Of a DNA stretch of 64,000 nt, positions 24,453-32,524 are shown piece after piece. The notes below the pieces were generated by a model that saw nothing but the letters and a program-made list of their open reading frames with translations, was not told the origin of the DNA and did no database searches. Numbering within the stretch: the first letter of the stretch is position 1; each line of letters starts with the position of its first letter. The DNA is from Maricaulis sp047308265 (GTDB lineage: Bacteria > Pseudomonadota > Alphaproteobacteria > Caulobacterales > Maricaulaceae): the NCBI RefSeq assembly GCF_047308265.1, contig NZ_JBKQWY010000003.1:1-64000 (forward strand). Reading direction: 5' to 3'. The position numbers and the translations under genes were made by a program.

Positions 24453-25761
24453 TCAGGATGCCATGGCGGGCGGGGCGGCTCCGTTCAGCCCCTATGAATT
24501 CCAGATCGCTCTGCGCTATCTGCGAACGAAGCGAAAACACGGTGGTGTCGCCATCATCGCCGTGATTTCGACCGTGGGTATTGCGCTCGCCGTCTTCGCC
24601 CTGATCGCCGTGATGTCGGTGATGAACGGGTTTCGGCATGAATTGATGACCCAGCTTCTTGGCTCTCAGCCCCATCTTTATGCTGACGTCCGGGAAACGC
24701 CCGGCGAGACGGTCGAGGCCCTGGTCGAACAGATCGAGGCCCTCGACGGCGTGGCCACAGCCGGTCCCGTTGTGGTGGGGCAGGTGATGGCGCGCTCACA
24801 AAGAGCGGAGAGCTTTCTCCAGGTGCTGGCCATGCGCCCCATGGATCTGGAGCGGCTGGATGTGGTCGCTAACGGCGATCGTCCGGGCAGCCGGACCGGC
24901 ATTACCCATGGCTCGATCGACACGTTTGGCGAGGGCCGAAACGGGGGCGATGCCATTGTTCTCGGTGCCGGCGTCGCGCGTTTTCACCGGGTGAATATCG
25001 GTGATCAGTTCACGCTTTTAACCGCGTCGGGTGCGCAAACGCCCTTCGGGGTCACACCGCGCCGCAAGGCCTATACCGTTACGGCGATCCTGTCGTCAGG
25101 CGTGTCGACCATCGATAACGGACTGGCCATTTTGCCTGTGGAGCAGGCCCAGCTCTTTTTCAATCGCGGTGAGAACTATGACCGGGTGAATATTCGCGTT
25201 GAGGATACGACCCGGATCAGCGAATTCCTGCTCCCGATCCAGCAGGTGATGGGCAATCAGGGTTTCGTCTACGACTACACTCAGAGCGATCCGGCCTTTT
25301 TCGGCGCCCTTCAGATGGAACGCACGATGATGCGGCTGGTCATGTCCTTCATTGTGGTCATCGCCACCATGAACATCATTTCCGGCCTTGTGATGCTGGT
25401 GAAGAACAAATCCCGGGACATTGCCATTCTGCGCACAATGGGCATCACGCGTCTGGCGGTGATGCGGGTGTTTATCATTGTCGGTGTTTTGATCGGGATG
25501 ATCGGAACCCTGGTCGGGATTGTGCTCGGCTTTCTGTTCGTCACGAATATCGGTCCCATCCAGGATGTGATCAATCTGGTCACCGGTGCCGAAGTCTGGA
25601 ATCCGGATGTTTATTATCTTTACCGCATCCCGGCTCGCCTCGACTGGGGCGAGGTGATCTATGTCTCGATCTTCTGTTTTGTGATGTCGGTTCTCGTCAC
25701 ACTGCCGCCCGCTATTCTGGCCGCGCTGCTCGACCCGGTGGAGGCGCTGCGTTATGAGTGA
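24445..25761 (+). CDS. lolC: Lipoprotein-releasing ABC transporter permease (LolC/LolE type)
   Basis: Inner-membrane permease (438 aa) that extracts lipoproteins from the inner membrane and passes them to the carrier LolA. The topology is classic MacB/FtsX-like: one helix near residues 35-58 (GVAIIAVISTVGIALAVFALIAVMSVMNGF), a large periplasmic domain, then three C-terminal helices. Key blocks are FEFQIALRYLR-like PYEFQIALRYLRTKRK at the start and NIISGLVMLVKNKSRDIAILRTMG. Only one permease gene is adjacent to lolD, so it probably works as a homodimer. The start overlaps proS by 8 bp. Confidence 0.92.
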   Translation: MHDQDAMAGGAAPFSPYEFQIALRYLRTKRKHGGVAIIAVISTVGIALAVFALIAVMSVMNGFRHELMTQLLGSQPHLYADVRETPGETVEALVEQIEALDGVATAGPVVVGQVMARSQRAESFLQVLAMRPMDLERLDVVANGDRPGSRTGITHGSIDTFGEGRNGGDAIVLGAGVARFHRVNIGDQFTLLTASGAQTPFGVTPRRKAYTVTAILSSGVSTIDNGLAILPVEQAQLFFNRGENYDRVNIRVEDTTRISEFLLPIQQVMGNQGFVYDYTQSDPAFFGALQMERTMMRLVMSFIVVIATMNIISGLVMLVKNKSRDIAILRTMGITRLAVMRVFIIVGVLIGMIGTLVGIVLGFLFVTNIGPIQDVINLVTGAEVWNPDVYYLYRIPARLDWGEVIYVSIFCFVMSVLVTLPPAILAALLDPVEALRYE

Positions 25762-26440
25762 GCCCATTCTCAGCCTGCGCGATGTCAGCCGGGAGTACAC
25801 CACCGAAGCGGGCCAGCTGACCGTTCTCAACGGAGCGGATTTCGACCTTCATCCCGGCGAAATTGTCGGACTTATCGGACCATCGGGATCGGGCAAGTCC
25901 TCGCTCCTGCATGTCGCCGGACTGCTCGAGGCCCCCAATACCGGAGAGGTTCATGTCGCCGGGGCGGCCACCTCGACCCTGACCGACAAGGACCGCACAG
26001 CGCTGCGCCGCAATGCGATTGGTTTTGTCTACCAGTTTCACCATTTGTTGCCTGAATTTACCGCGCAGCAGAATATCGCCTTGCCCCAGGTCATTGCTGG
26101 TATTGCGCGGTCCAAGGCGGACATCCGGGCCGATGAGTTGCTGGCCTTGATGGGATTGGCTGAACGCGCCCATCATCAGCCACCTGAATTATCCGGGGGC
26201 GAGCAGCAACGTGTCGCCATCGCTCGGGCTTTGGCGAACCAGCCCAGTATTCTACTGGCCGATGAGCCTACGGGGAATCTGGACCCCGATACCTCCCAGG
26301 CAGTGTTCAACACGCTGACCTGTGCGGTTCGCGAAGAGGGCGCTGCCGCCCTGATTGCCACGCACAATCATCATCTGGCGCGGAAGATGGACCGGGTCGT
26401 GACGCTTGACCATGGTCGCATCATCCCCTGGAACGACTAA
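25754..26440 (+). CDS. lolD: Lipoprotein-releasing ABC transporter ATP-binding protein
   Basis: ATPase (228 aa) powering the Lol exporter. Walker A is GPSGSGKSS (42-50), the signature LSGGEQQRVAIARAL starts at 146, and Walker B ILLADEPTG has D170/E171. The H-loop His lies in IATHNHH. Length and sequence match the LolD/MacB group. It overlaps the permease by 8 bp (ATGAGTGA). A short non-coding interval with an SOS box and a microORF follows before dnaE. Confidence 0.94.
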   Translation: MSEPILSLRDVSREYTTEAGQLTVLNGADFDLHPGEIVGLIGPSGSGKSSLLHVAGLLEAPNTGEVHVAGAATSTLTDKDRTALRRNAIGFVYQFHHLLPEFTAQQNIALPQVIAGIARSKADIRADELLALMGLAERAHHQPPELSGGEQQRVAIARALANQPSILLADEPTGNLDPDTSQAVFNTLTCAVREEGAAALIATHNHHLARKMDRVVTLDHGRIIPWND

Positions 26441-26496
26441 TTAGCCAATAAAGTCAAAGCCCCATTTGAGGCGGACCCTGCCTTTTCGTTTTCGCG

Positions 26497-26526
26497 TTGA
26501 CGAGCGGAACAAAACGTGAAAAGAAC
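26497..26526 (+). promoter_or_regulatory. Candidate promoter of the SidA-like gene
   Basis: TTGACG at 26497-26502 matches the alphaproteobacterial -35. The expected -10 position holds AAAAGAAC (26519-26526), which keeps the ANAAC end of the GCTANAWC pattern but not its start. The first half of the LexA box overlaps this -10, so bound LexA would block the promoter. The layout resembles the lexA promoter at 51124-51152 with about one base difference in spacing. Confidence 0.42.
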
Positions 26527-26537
26527 AAACCCGGAAC
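26523..26537 (+). promoter_or_regulatory. LexA (SOS) box, GAAC-N7-GAAC
   Basis: GAAC (26523-26526), seven bases, GAAC (26534-26537) is the reverse complement of GTTC-N7-GTTC, the LexA operator known in alphaproteobacteria. Both half-sites are exact. It lies 24 bp before the ATG of the 30-codon SidA-like ORF and 264 bp before dnaE, so it could control either or both. A third GAAC occurs at 26507-26510. Confidence 0.72.
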
Positions 26538-26561
26538 ACACGAAATGTGCGGGAGGACAAT

Positions 26562-26654
26562 ATGCGCCAGTGGATCCAAGATGCGTCGTCGGCGATTGCC
26601 CTGTTGGGCTTCACCTGGATTGTTGTGGTATGGAGCGGAATTCTGGTGGCGTGA
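26562..26654 (+). CDS. sidA: SidA-like SOS-induced cell-division inhibitor (microprotein)
   Basis: A 30-codon ORF encodes an N-terminal polar stretch MRQWIQDASSA followed by one hydrophobic helix rich in Trp (ALLGFTWIVVVWSGILVA) and a TGA stop. GGAGGA at 26552-26557 is a strong, well-placed ribosome binding site. A perfect LexA box lies just upstream. SidA of Caulobacter crescentus is a 29-residue inner-membrane protein, induced by DNA damage through LexA, that blocks division through FtsW; as I recall its gene also lies beside dnaE. Size, membrane helix, SOS box and location all fit. I could not align the sequences, so the homology is inferred. A 62-codon overlapping frame at 26516 has no such support. 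Confidence 0.62.
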   Translation: MRQWIQDASSAIALLGFTWIVVVWSGILVA

Positions 26655-26801
26655 GCTCCGGCTCTGAACGGTCTTCCACAGGTAAGTGCAGGGCGTTGCT
26701 TTGAGAGTGCGTGTGGAGCGGGCTTAATAGGGGCCATCTGAATTCGGACCGGGTAGGGGGTTGAGTGCCTTTGTGGGGTCCGTGTTATCGAAGGCCGTTC
26801 C

Positions 26802-29800
26802 ATGACCGCTCCCTTTATCCATCTCCGTGTTCGCTCGCCCTACTCCCTTCTGGAAGGGGCGATCCGCATCAATCAGATGGTTGATGCGTGTGTGGCGCAC
26901 CGCATGCCGGCCATGGCGCTCACCGACACAAATAATCTGTTCGGAGCGCTGGAGTTTTCAGAAAAACTCGCCGGGTCGGGCATTCAGCCGATCGTCGGAT
27001 GTACACTGTCTGTGCGTTTGGCCCAGCCGCATGCGGGTGAGCGGGCCGAGGCGGACGGCGTGGTCGCGGTTTTTGTGCAAAACCGTGAAGGGTATGAAAA
27101 CCTCATGGCCCTCACGTCTTCGGCCTTCCTGGATGTGGAAGCGACCGAGGAGCCGCATATCCCGTTTGAGCAATTGCTGGAGCGCAATGCGGGGCTGATC
27201 CTGCTGACCGGTGGTCCGGACGGGGTTCTCAATTCGCTGGTCGTGGATGGCCGGGCTGGCGAGGCCGATCAGGCCTTATCTAATCTGCAGGCGCATTTTG
27301 GCGACCGGCTATATGTCGAATTGCAACGTCATGGCCGGGCTGAGGAATTACAGGCCGAGGACTGGCTTGTGGATCAGGCCTATGCCCGCGACTTGCCGCT
27401 GGTTGCCACCAATGACGCCTATTTTCCCGGCTCCGGCATGCATTCAGCCCATGATGCTCTGTTGTGCATTGCCGATTCCACCTTTGTGTCGGTCACGGAT
27501 CGACGCAAGGTTACGCCGGATCATTATCTGACCTCGCCTGATGATATGGCGCAGCGTTTCTCGGATTTGCCCGAAGCGCTGGCCAATACGCTCGAGGTTG
27601 CGCGTCGGTGTGCATACCGGGTCCGCACCCATCCTCCCATTCTGCCCAGTTTTGAAACCCGCGGCGGTCGGGATGAGGCGGAGGAGCTGGTGGCGCGTGC
27701 CCATGACGGCCTGACCATGCGGCTCGAAACCACCGAAACGACACTCTCCGAAACGGAGTATCGCGAGCGGCTGGATTTTGAGCTCAATATCATCAAGCAG
27801 ATGGGTTTTCCGGGTTATTTCCTGATCGTCTCCGACTTCATTCAGTGGGCGAAGGAGCATGATATTCCGGTCGGGCCGGGGCGGGGGTCGGGGGCGGGAT
27901 CACTCGTAGCCTACGCACTGACCATCACCGATCTTGATCCCTTGCGCTTCGGGCTTCTGTTCGAACGGTTTTTGAACCCCGAACGCGTGTCCATGCCCGA
28001 TTTCGACGTCGACTTCTGCCAGGAACGGCGCGGTGAAGTGATCCGGTATGTACAGGACAAGTACGGCGATGATCGCGTCGCGCAGATTATCACGTTCGGT
28101 ACTCTCCAGGCGCGCGCCGTGGTGCGCGATGTCGGGCGTGTGCTACAATTGCCGTTCGGCCTGGTCGACAAACTGGCCAAGCTTGTGCCGTCCAATCCGG
28201 CCAATCCGGTGACGCTGGCCGAGGCCATTGATCTGGAGCCGCGACTTCAGGAGATGCGCCGGGATGATCACACGGTCGACACCTTGTTGTCCGTTGCGCT
28301 GCAGCTTGAGGGCCTGTTCCGGAATGCCTCGACCCACGCTGCCGGTGTCGTGATCGGTGACCGGCCGTTGCAGGAATTGGTCCCGCTCTACCAGGACCCG
28401 CGTTCGGATCTTCCTGCGACCCAGTTCAATATGAAATGGGTCGAGCCCGCGGGCCTGGTCAAGTTCGACTTTCTGGGCCTGAAAACCCTGACCGTCATCG
28501 CCCGGGCGCTCGAATACATTGAAAGTGAAGGCAAGGCGGTTCCCGATATCGAGCATGTCCCGCTGGATGACCGGCCCACTTATGAGCTTCTAGCCTCTGG
28601 CCATGCGATCGGCGTGTTTCAGCTTGAAAGCTCGGGCATGCGTGACACGCTCAAAAAAATGAAGCCGGACATGATCGAGGATCTGATCGCCCTGATCTCC
28701 CTCTACCGTCCCGGTCCGATGAAAAACATCGATGTGTATGTCGACCGGAAATTCGGTCGGGCCGAAGTCGATTGCCTCCATCCTGATCTCGAAGGCGTTT
28801 TGTCGGAAACCTATGGCGTGATCATCTACCAGGAACAGGTGATGCAGATCGCACAAATCCTGTCGGGCTATTCCCTGGGTGAAGCCGACTTGTTGCGCCG
28901 CGCCATGGGCAAGAAGAAAAAGGAGGAGATGGACAAGCAGAAGGTCCGTTTCCTGGATGGTGCCGAGGAGCGCGGGGTCGATCGCGCCAAGTCCAGCTAT
29001 ATTTTTGAACTGGTGGCCGAGTTCGCCGGTTATGGCTTCAACAAATCACACGCTGCAGCCTATGCCGTCATCGCCTATCGCACGGCCTTCCTGAAAGCCA
29101 ATCATCCGGTCGCACTGATGGCGGCTCTGATGTCGCTTGACCGCGCAAATACGGACAAGCTGTCAGTTTTCTTTCAGGAGACCCGGCGTATGGGGCTGGA
29201 GGTTCTGCCGCCGGACGTGAATGCGTCCGAGGCGGATTTTTCGGTTGAAGACGGGGCTGTGCGTTTTGCACTGGGCGCTATTCGCAATGTGGGTTTCACG
29301 GCGATGGAGCATATTGTTGAGGAGCGCCGCCAGAACGGAGCCTTTGCCTCGCTCTATGATTTCGCGGAACGCATCGACCCCAAACAGGTAAATCGCCGGA
29401 CCTTCGAGAATCTGGCGAAGGCAGGCGCGTTTGACGGACTGGACAGTGACCGGGCCCGGGTTCTCGCTTCGGCGGACATGTTGTTGTCCATGGCCCAACA
29501 TGCAGCGGCCCAGCGCGAAAGCGCCCAGGCCAGCCTATTTGGCGGAGGCGGGGATACAGTAGAGCTCAGCCGACCGGATCTACCGATGGTCGAACCCTGG
29601 CAAGCCACAAAACGTCTCGATGAGGAATTATCCGCGATCGGGTTTTACCTCTCCGGCCATCCTCTTGATGATCTGGGCGAACACCTGGCCGGGCGCGGTG
29701 TGGTTTATCATGCCGAAGCGGCCTCGCGTGTGGCAGACGGTGCCAGCGCACTTCGCATGGCTGGCGTCGTACGTCATCGTCAGGAGCGCGTGTCCAACAA

Positions 29801-30239
29801 GTCCGGGGAGCGGTTTGCCTGGTTGACCCTGTCTGATCCCACCGGTGAGTTTGAGGTCTTCATCACTCCGGAAATCCTGCGCACCTCACGCGACCTCCTT
29901 GAGCCCGGCCAGACCGTGATCTGCAATTGCCGGGTGGATGAGCGCGAAGAGCAGATCAGTTTTTTTGCCGATCATGTGGATGTTCTGGATACCCAGATTG
30001 TAGCGCAGACCCTGACCGTGCGACTGGCCGGTTCGGAGGCGGTTGCCGGACTGAAGGCCCAGCTGGATCGGGCCAATGGTCGCACACAGGCCAAGCGCGC
30101 TTCGGTCGTGGAGCTGATTATCGCCTTGGGTGAGGGCGGAGAGGCGCAATTGCGTCTGCCCGGACGTCATAGTGCGGATGCGGCGCTGCAGGCTGCGCTG
30201 AAAACGGTGCCGGGCGTGGAAACAGTCGACGCTGGATAA
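26802..30239 (+). CDS. dnaE: DNA polymerase III subunit alpha
   Basis: The replicative DNA polymerase (1145 aa), a C-family enzyme. The N-terminal PHP domain starts with HLRVRSPYSLLEGAIRI, with degenerate metal residues as in E. coli DnaE. The polymerase active site is PDFDVDFCQERRGEVIRY (residues 399 on, with the Asp pair D402/D404). Palm and fingers continue through FDFLGLKTLTVI and GVFQLESSGMRD, and the helix-hairpin-helix, OB-fold (AGVVRHRQERVSNKSGE) and tau-binding C-terminus follow. Full length. ATG at 26802 opens with the family N-terminus. The nearest upstream signal is the LexA box at 26523, so SOS influence on dnaE is possible. Confidence 0.97.
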   Translation: MTAPFIHLRVRSPYSLLEGAIRINQMVDACVAHRMPAMALTDTNNLFGALEFSEKLAGSGIQPIVGCTLSVRLAQPHAGERAEADGVVAVFVQNREGYENLMALTSSAFLDVEATEEPHIPFEQLLERNAGLILLTGGPDGVLNSLVVDGRAGEADQALSNLQAHFGDRLYVELQRHGRAEELQAEDWLVDQAYARDLPLVATNDAYFPGSGMHSAHDALLCIADSTFVSVTDRRKVTPDHYLTSPDDMAQRFSDLPEALANTLEVARRCAYRVRTHPPILPSFETRGGRDEAEELVARAHDGLTMRLETTETTLSETEYRERLDFELNIIKQMGFPGYFLIVSDFIQWAKEHDIPVGPGRGSGAGSLVAYALTITDLDPLRFGLLFERFLNPERVSMPDFDVDFCQERRGEVIRYVQDKYGDDRVAQIITFGTLQARAVVRDVGRVLQLPFGLVDKLAKLVPSNPANPVTLAEAIDLEPRLQEMRRDDHTVDTLLSVALQLEGLFRNASTHAAGVVIGDRPLQELVPLYQDPRSDLPATQFNMKWVEPAGLVKFDFLGLKTLTVIARALEYIESEGKAVPDIEHVPLDDRPTYELLASGHAIGVFQLESSGMRDTLKKMKPDMIEDLIALISLYRPGPMKNIDVYVDRKFGRAEVDCLHPDLEGVLSETYGVIIYQEQVMQIAQILSGYSLGEADLLRRAMGKKKKEEMDKQKVRFLDGAEERGVDRAKSSYIFELVAEFAGYGFNKSHAAAYAVIAYRTAFLKANHPVALMAALMSLDRANTDKLSVFFQETRRMGLEVLPPDVNASEADFSVEDGAVRFALGAIRNVGFTAMEHIVEERRQNGAFASLYDFAERIDPKQVNRRTFENLAKAGAFDGLDSDRARVLASADMLLSMAQHAAAQRESAQASLFGGGGDTVELSRPDLPMVEPWQATKRLDEELSAIGFYLSGHPLDDLGEHLAGRGVVYHAEAASRVADGASALRMAGVVRHRQERVSNKSGERFAWLTLSDPTGEFEVFITPEILRTSRDLLEPGQTVICNCRVDEREEQISFFADHVDVLDTQIVAQTLTVRLAGSEAVAGLKAQLDRANGRTQAKRASVVELIIALGEGGEAQLRLPGRHSADAALQAALKTVPGVETVDAG

Positions 30240-30454
30240 GACGCGTCCGGGGCATCGTGCTGACCGGATCGGAGGCTTGGGCGGGGGCGGCAGATTTGAG
30301 ATTTACCCTCCCTCAGAAACACCCTTTGAACCTCCCTGTGAACCTCTCTTCGAGCCTCGGTCTCCTCGCCCGTGTGACCCCAGTCTGAGCTAGGCGAACT
30401 GGCCCTGCGTGACCGGGTGAAACTCCTTGATATGCAACAGCTGAGGGCGGGTGC

Positions 30455-30483
30455 TTGCCAAGACAAAACAAGACGCCTATAAG
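30455..30483 (+). promoter_or_regulatory. Candidate rpsB promoter
   Basis: TTGCCA (30455-30460) and TATAAG (30478-30483) are separated by 17 bp. Read in the alphaproteobacterial form this is TTGCCAA, 14 bp, then CCTATAAG. It lies in the 391-bp gap between dnaE and rpsB (30240-30630) and implies an mRNA leader of about 140 nt. The preceding sequence GTGCTTGCC is identical to that of the rpmF promoter. The gap also has three imperfect GAACCTC repeats (30327-30350) of unknown meaning and a 10-bp palindrome GGAAATTTCC (30568-30577). I see no gene or clear terminator in it. Confidence 0.55.
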
Positions 30484-30630
30484 CCGCGCGATCACGCACA
30501 CGGGGCTTCGGTCTGTGTTCCGGTTTGACTGGAAGACTGTCCGCTCCGGTGTTGCTCTGTGGAACCTGGAAATTTCCTTGTGAAAACAGGCAGCTCCGCC
30601 CCGTGGAGGCCAACCGGAAAAGGATACATT

Positions 30631-31479
30631 ATGGCTCTCCCTGAATTCAGCATGCGTCAGCTGCTCGAAGCTGGCTGTCACTTCGGTCACCAGACCCACC
30701 GTTGGAACCCCAAGATGAAGGACTTCATCTTTGGTGAGCGTTCCAACATTCACATCATCGACCTGTCCCAGACGGTCCCGCTGCTGCACCAGGCTCTGGT
30801 GAAAGTGCGCGAAACCGCTGCCAAGGGTGGTCGTGTCCTGTTTGTGGGTACCAAGCGCCAGGCCTCCGAGCCGCTGGCTGAAGCTGCGTCGCGTTGCGCC
30901 CAGTACTATGTCAATCACCGCTGGCTCGGTGGTACGCTGACCAACTGGCGGACGATTTCCAACTCCATCGCGCGCCTGCGTGAGCTGGAAGAGAAATTCG
31001 ATGGTGAAAACGGCCTGGCCGGTCTCACCAAAAAAGAGCAGCTGATGCTGACCCGTGAAAAGGACAAGCTCGAGCGCTCTCTCGGTGGTATCAAGGACAT
31101 GGGCGGTACGCCGGACCTGATGTTCGTGATCGACACCAACAAGGAAGGCATCGCCATCCAGGAAGCTCGCAAGCTGGGTATCCCGGTGGTTGCCGTTGTC
31201 GACACCAATTGTGACCCGGATGTCGTTGACATGCCGATCCCGGGCAATGATGACGCCTCGCGCGCCATCAGCCTGTACTGCGACCTGGTTGCCGATGCCG
31301 TGCTCGATGGCATGGCTGAAGGCCAGATGGCGCTGGGCGTGGATCTGGGTGAAAGCGACGAGCTGGTCGAAACCCTGATCGATCTGCCGGACGGTGAAGA
31401 GGCTGTTGAGGCTTCTGAAGACGCAGCACCGGAAGCATCTGCTGACGACGCTGATAATTCTGACAAAACCGACGCGTAG
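30631..31479 (+). CDS. rpsB: 30S ribosomal protein S2
   Basis: Ribosomal protein S2 (282 aa). The start MALPEFSMRQLLEAGCHFGHQTHRWNPKMK is the family N-terminus. Further marks are INIIDLSQT-like text HIIDLSQTVPLL, RWLGGTLTNWRTI, and DTNKEGIAIQEARKLGIPVVAVVDTNCDP. An acidic Ala/Glu/Asp tail of about 35 residues extends past the E. coli length. AGGA at 30620-30623 fits ATG 30631. It is the first gene of the rpsB-tsf pair. The long leader could allow autoregulation by S2 as in other bacteria. Confidence 0.97.
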   Translation: MALPEFSMRQLLEAGCHFGHQTHRWNPKMKDFIFGERSNIHIIDLSQTVPLLHQALVKVRETAAKGGRVLFVGTKRQASEPLAEAASRCAQYYVNHRWLGGTLTNWRTISNSIARLRELEEKFDGENGLAGLTKKEQLMLTREKDKLERSLGGIKDMGGTPDLMFVIDTNKEGIAIQEARKLGIPVVAVVDTNCDPDVVDMPIPGNDDASRAISLYCDLVADAVLDGMAEGQMALGVDLGESDELVETLIDLPDGEEAVEASEDAAPEASADDADNSDKTDA

Positions 31480-31517
31480 ACTCGTCACACGTAATCGATT
31501 CCCCAAGGAGAACACCG

Positions 31518-32453
31518 ATGGCTGCGATCACTGCCGCACTGGTCAAGGAACTGCGCGAGAAAACTGGCGTAGGCATGATGGACTGTAAAAAGGCCCTGGC
31601 TGAAACCGATGGCGATTTTGAAGCCGCGGTGGATTGGCTGCGTAAAAAAGGCCTGTCCAAGGCTGCGAAGAAGGCTGACCGCGTTGCGGCTGAAGGCCTG
31701 GTGGCTGTCGCCACCGACGGTGGCAAGGGCGCCGTTGTTGAAGTGAATTCCGAAACGGACTTCGTCGCACGCAACGAAACTTTCCAGGCCGCTGTGGCGG
31801 AGATCGCCACGCTGACCATGACCGCCGGGTCTGACGTCGAAACCATCAAGGCCGCGACCATGGCGTCTGGCGAAACGGTGGAATCCGGTCTGACCAATCT
31901 CATCGCCACCATCGGTGAGAACATGTCCCTGCGTCGTGCCGCTACGGTCGAAGCCAATCCGGGTGTGGTCTCATCCTATGTCCACAATCCGGCTGCAGAC
32001 GGTCTGGGCGCCATCGGCGTTCTCGTCGGCCTGAAGTCTGAAGGTGATGCCGGTAAGCTGGCCGAGCTGGGCCGCAAGATTGCCATGCACGTGGCGGCCG
32101 GGTCCCCGGCTGTGGCTGTGGCCATCGATGTGGATGGTGTGGACGCCGAGATTGCCAACAAGGAACGCGAAGTGTTCGCCGACCAGGCTCGCCAGTCCGG
32201 CAAGCCGGAACAGATCATCGAGAAGATGGTCGAAGGCCGTATGCGCAAATTCTACGAAGAAGTTGTGCTGCTGAAACAGGCTTTCGTCATGGACCCGGAC
32301 AACACCATCGAACAGGTCCTGGCCAATGCGTCCAAGGAGCTGGGCACGTCCGTTGAGCTGACCGGTTTTGTCCGGATGGCCCTGGGTGAAGGTGTCGAGA
32401 AAAAAGAAGAAGACTTCGCTGCTGAAGTCGCGGCCGCAACCGGCCAGTCCTAA
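31518..32453 (+). CDS. tsf: Elongation factor Ts
   Basis: EF-Ts (311 aa) is the guanine nucleotide exchange factor that recycles EF-Tu. The UBA-like N-terminus ITAALVKELREKTGVGMMDCKKAL is followed by the TDFVAR motif (SETDFVARNETF), which contacts EF-Tu, and by the two core subdomains with HVAAGSPAVA. A strong AAGGAG (31505-31510) precedes ATG 31518. A GC-rich hairpin follows the stop. Confidence 0.97.
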   Translation: MAAITAALVKELREKTGVGMMDCKKALAETDGDFEAAVDWLRKKGLSKAAKKADRVAAEGLVAVATDGGKGAVVEVNSETDFVARNETFQAAVAEIATLTMTAGSDVETIKAATMASGETVESGLTNLIATIGENMSLRRAATVEANPGVVSSYVHNPAADGLGAIGVLVGLKSEGDAGKLAELGRKIAMHVAAGSPAVAVAIDVDGVDAEIANKEREVFADQARQSGKPEQIIEKMVEGRMRKFYEEVVLLKQAFVMDPDNTIEQVLANASKELGTSVELTGFVRMALGEGVEKKEEDFAAEVAAATGQS

Positions 32454-32476
32454 GTCTGATTTGGACAGTTTGTTGG

Positions 32477-32504
32477 AGCCCCGGTACTTTCAAGTGCCGG
32501 GGCT
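32477..32504 (+). terminator. Hairpin between tsf and pyrH
   Basis: An 11-bp stem, AGCCCCGGTAC (32477-32487) with GTGCCGGGGCT (32494-32504), encloses the loop TTTCAA. The tail reads TCGTAT rather than a T run. It may therefore be a partial terminator or an mRNA-stabilising 3' structure rather than a full stop to transcription into pyrH. Confidence 0.5.
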
Positions 32505-32524
32505 TCGTATATGCTGCGCTTGCT

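Noticed and set aside
26516..26704. 62-codon frame overlapping the SidA-like ORF
   Set aside because: It begins within the LexA-box region, has no ribosome binding site, and its translation is Cys/Ser/Gly-rich without structure. The 30-codon frame has the strong RBS.
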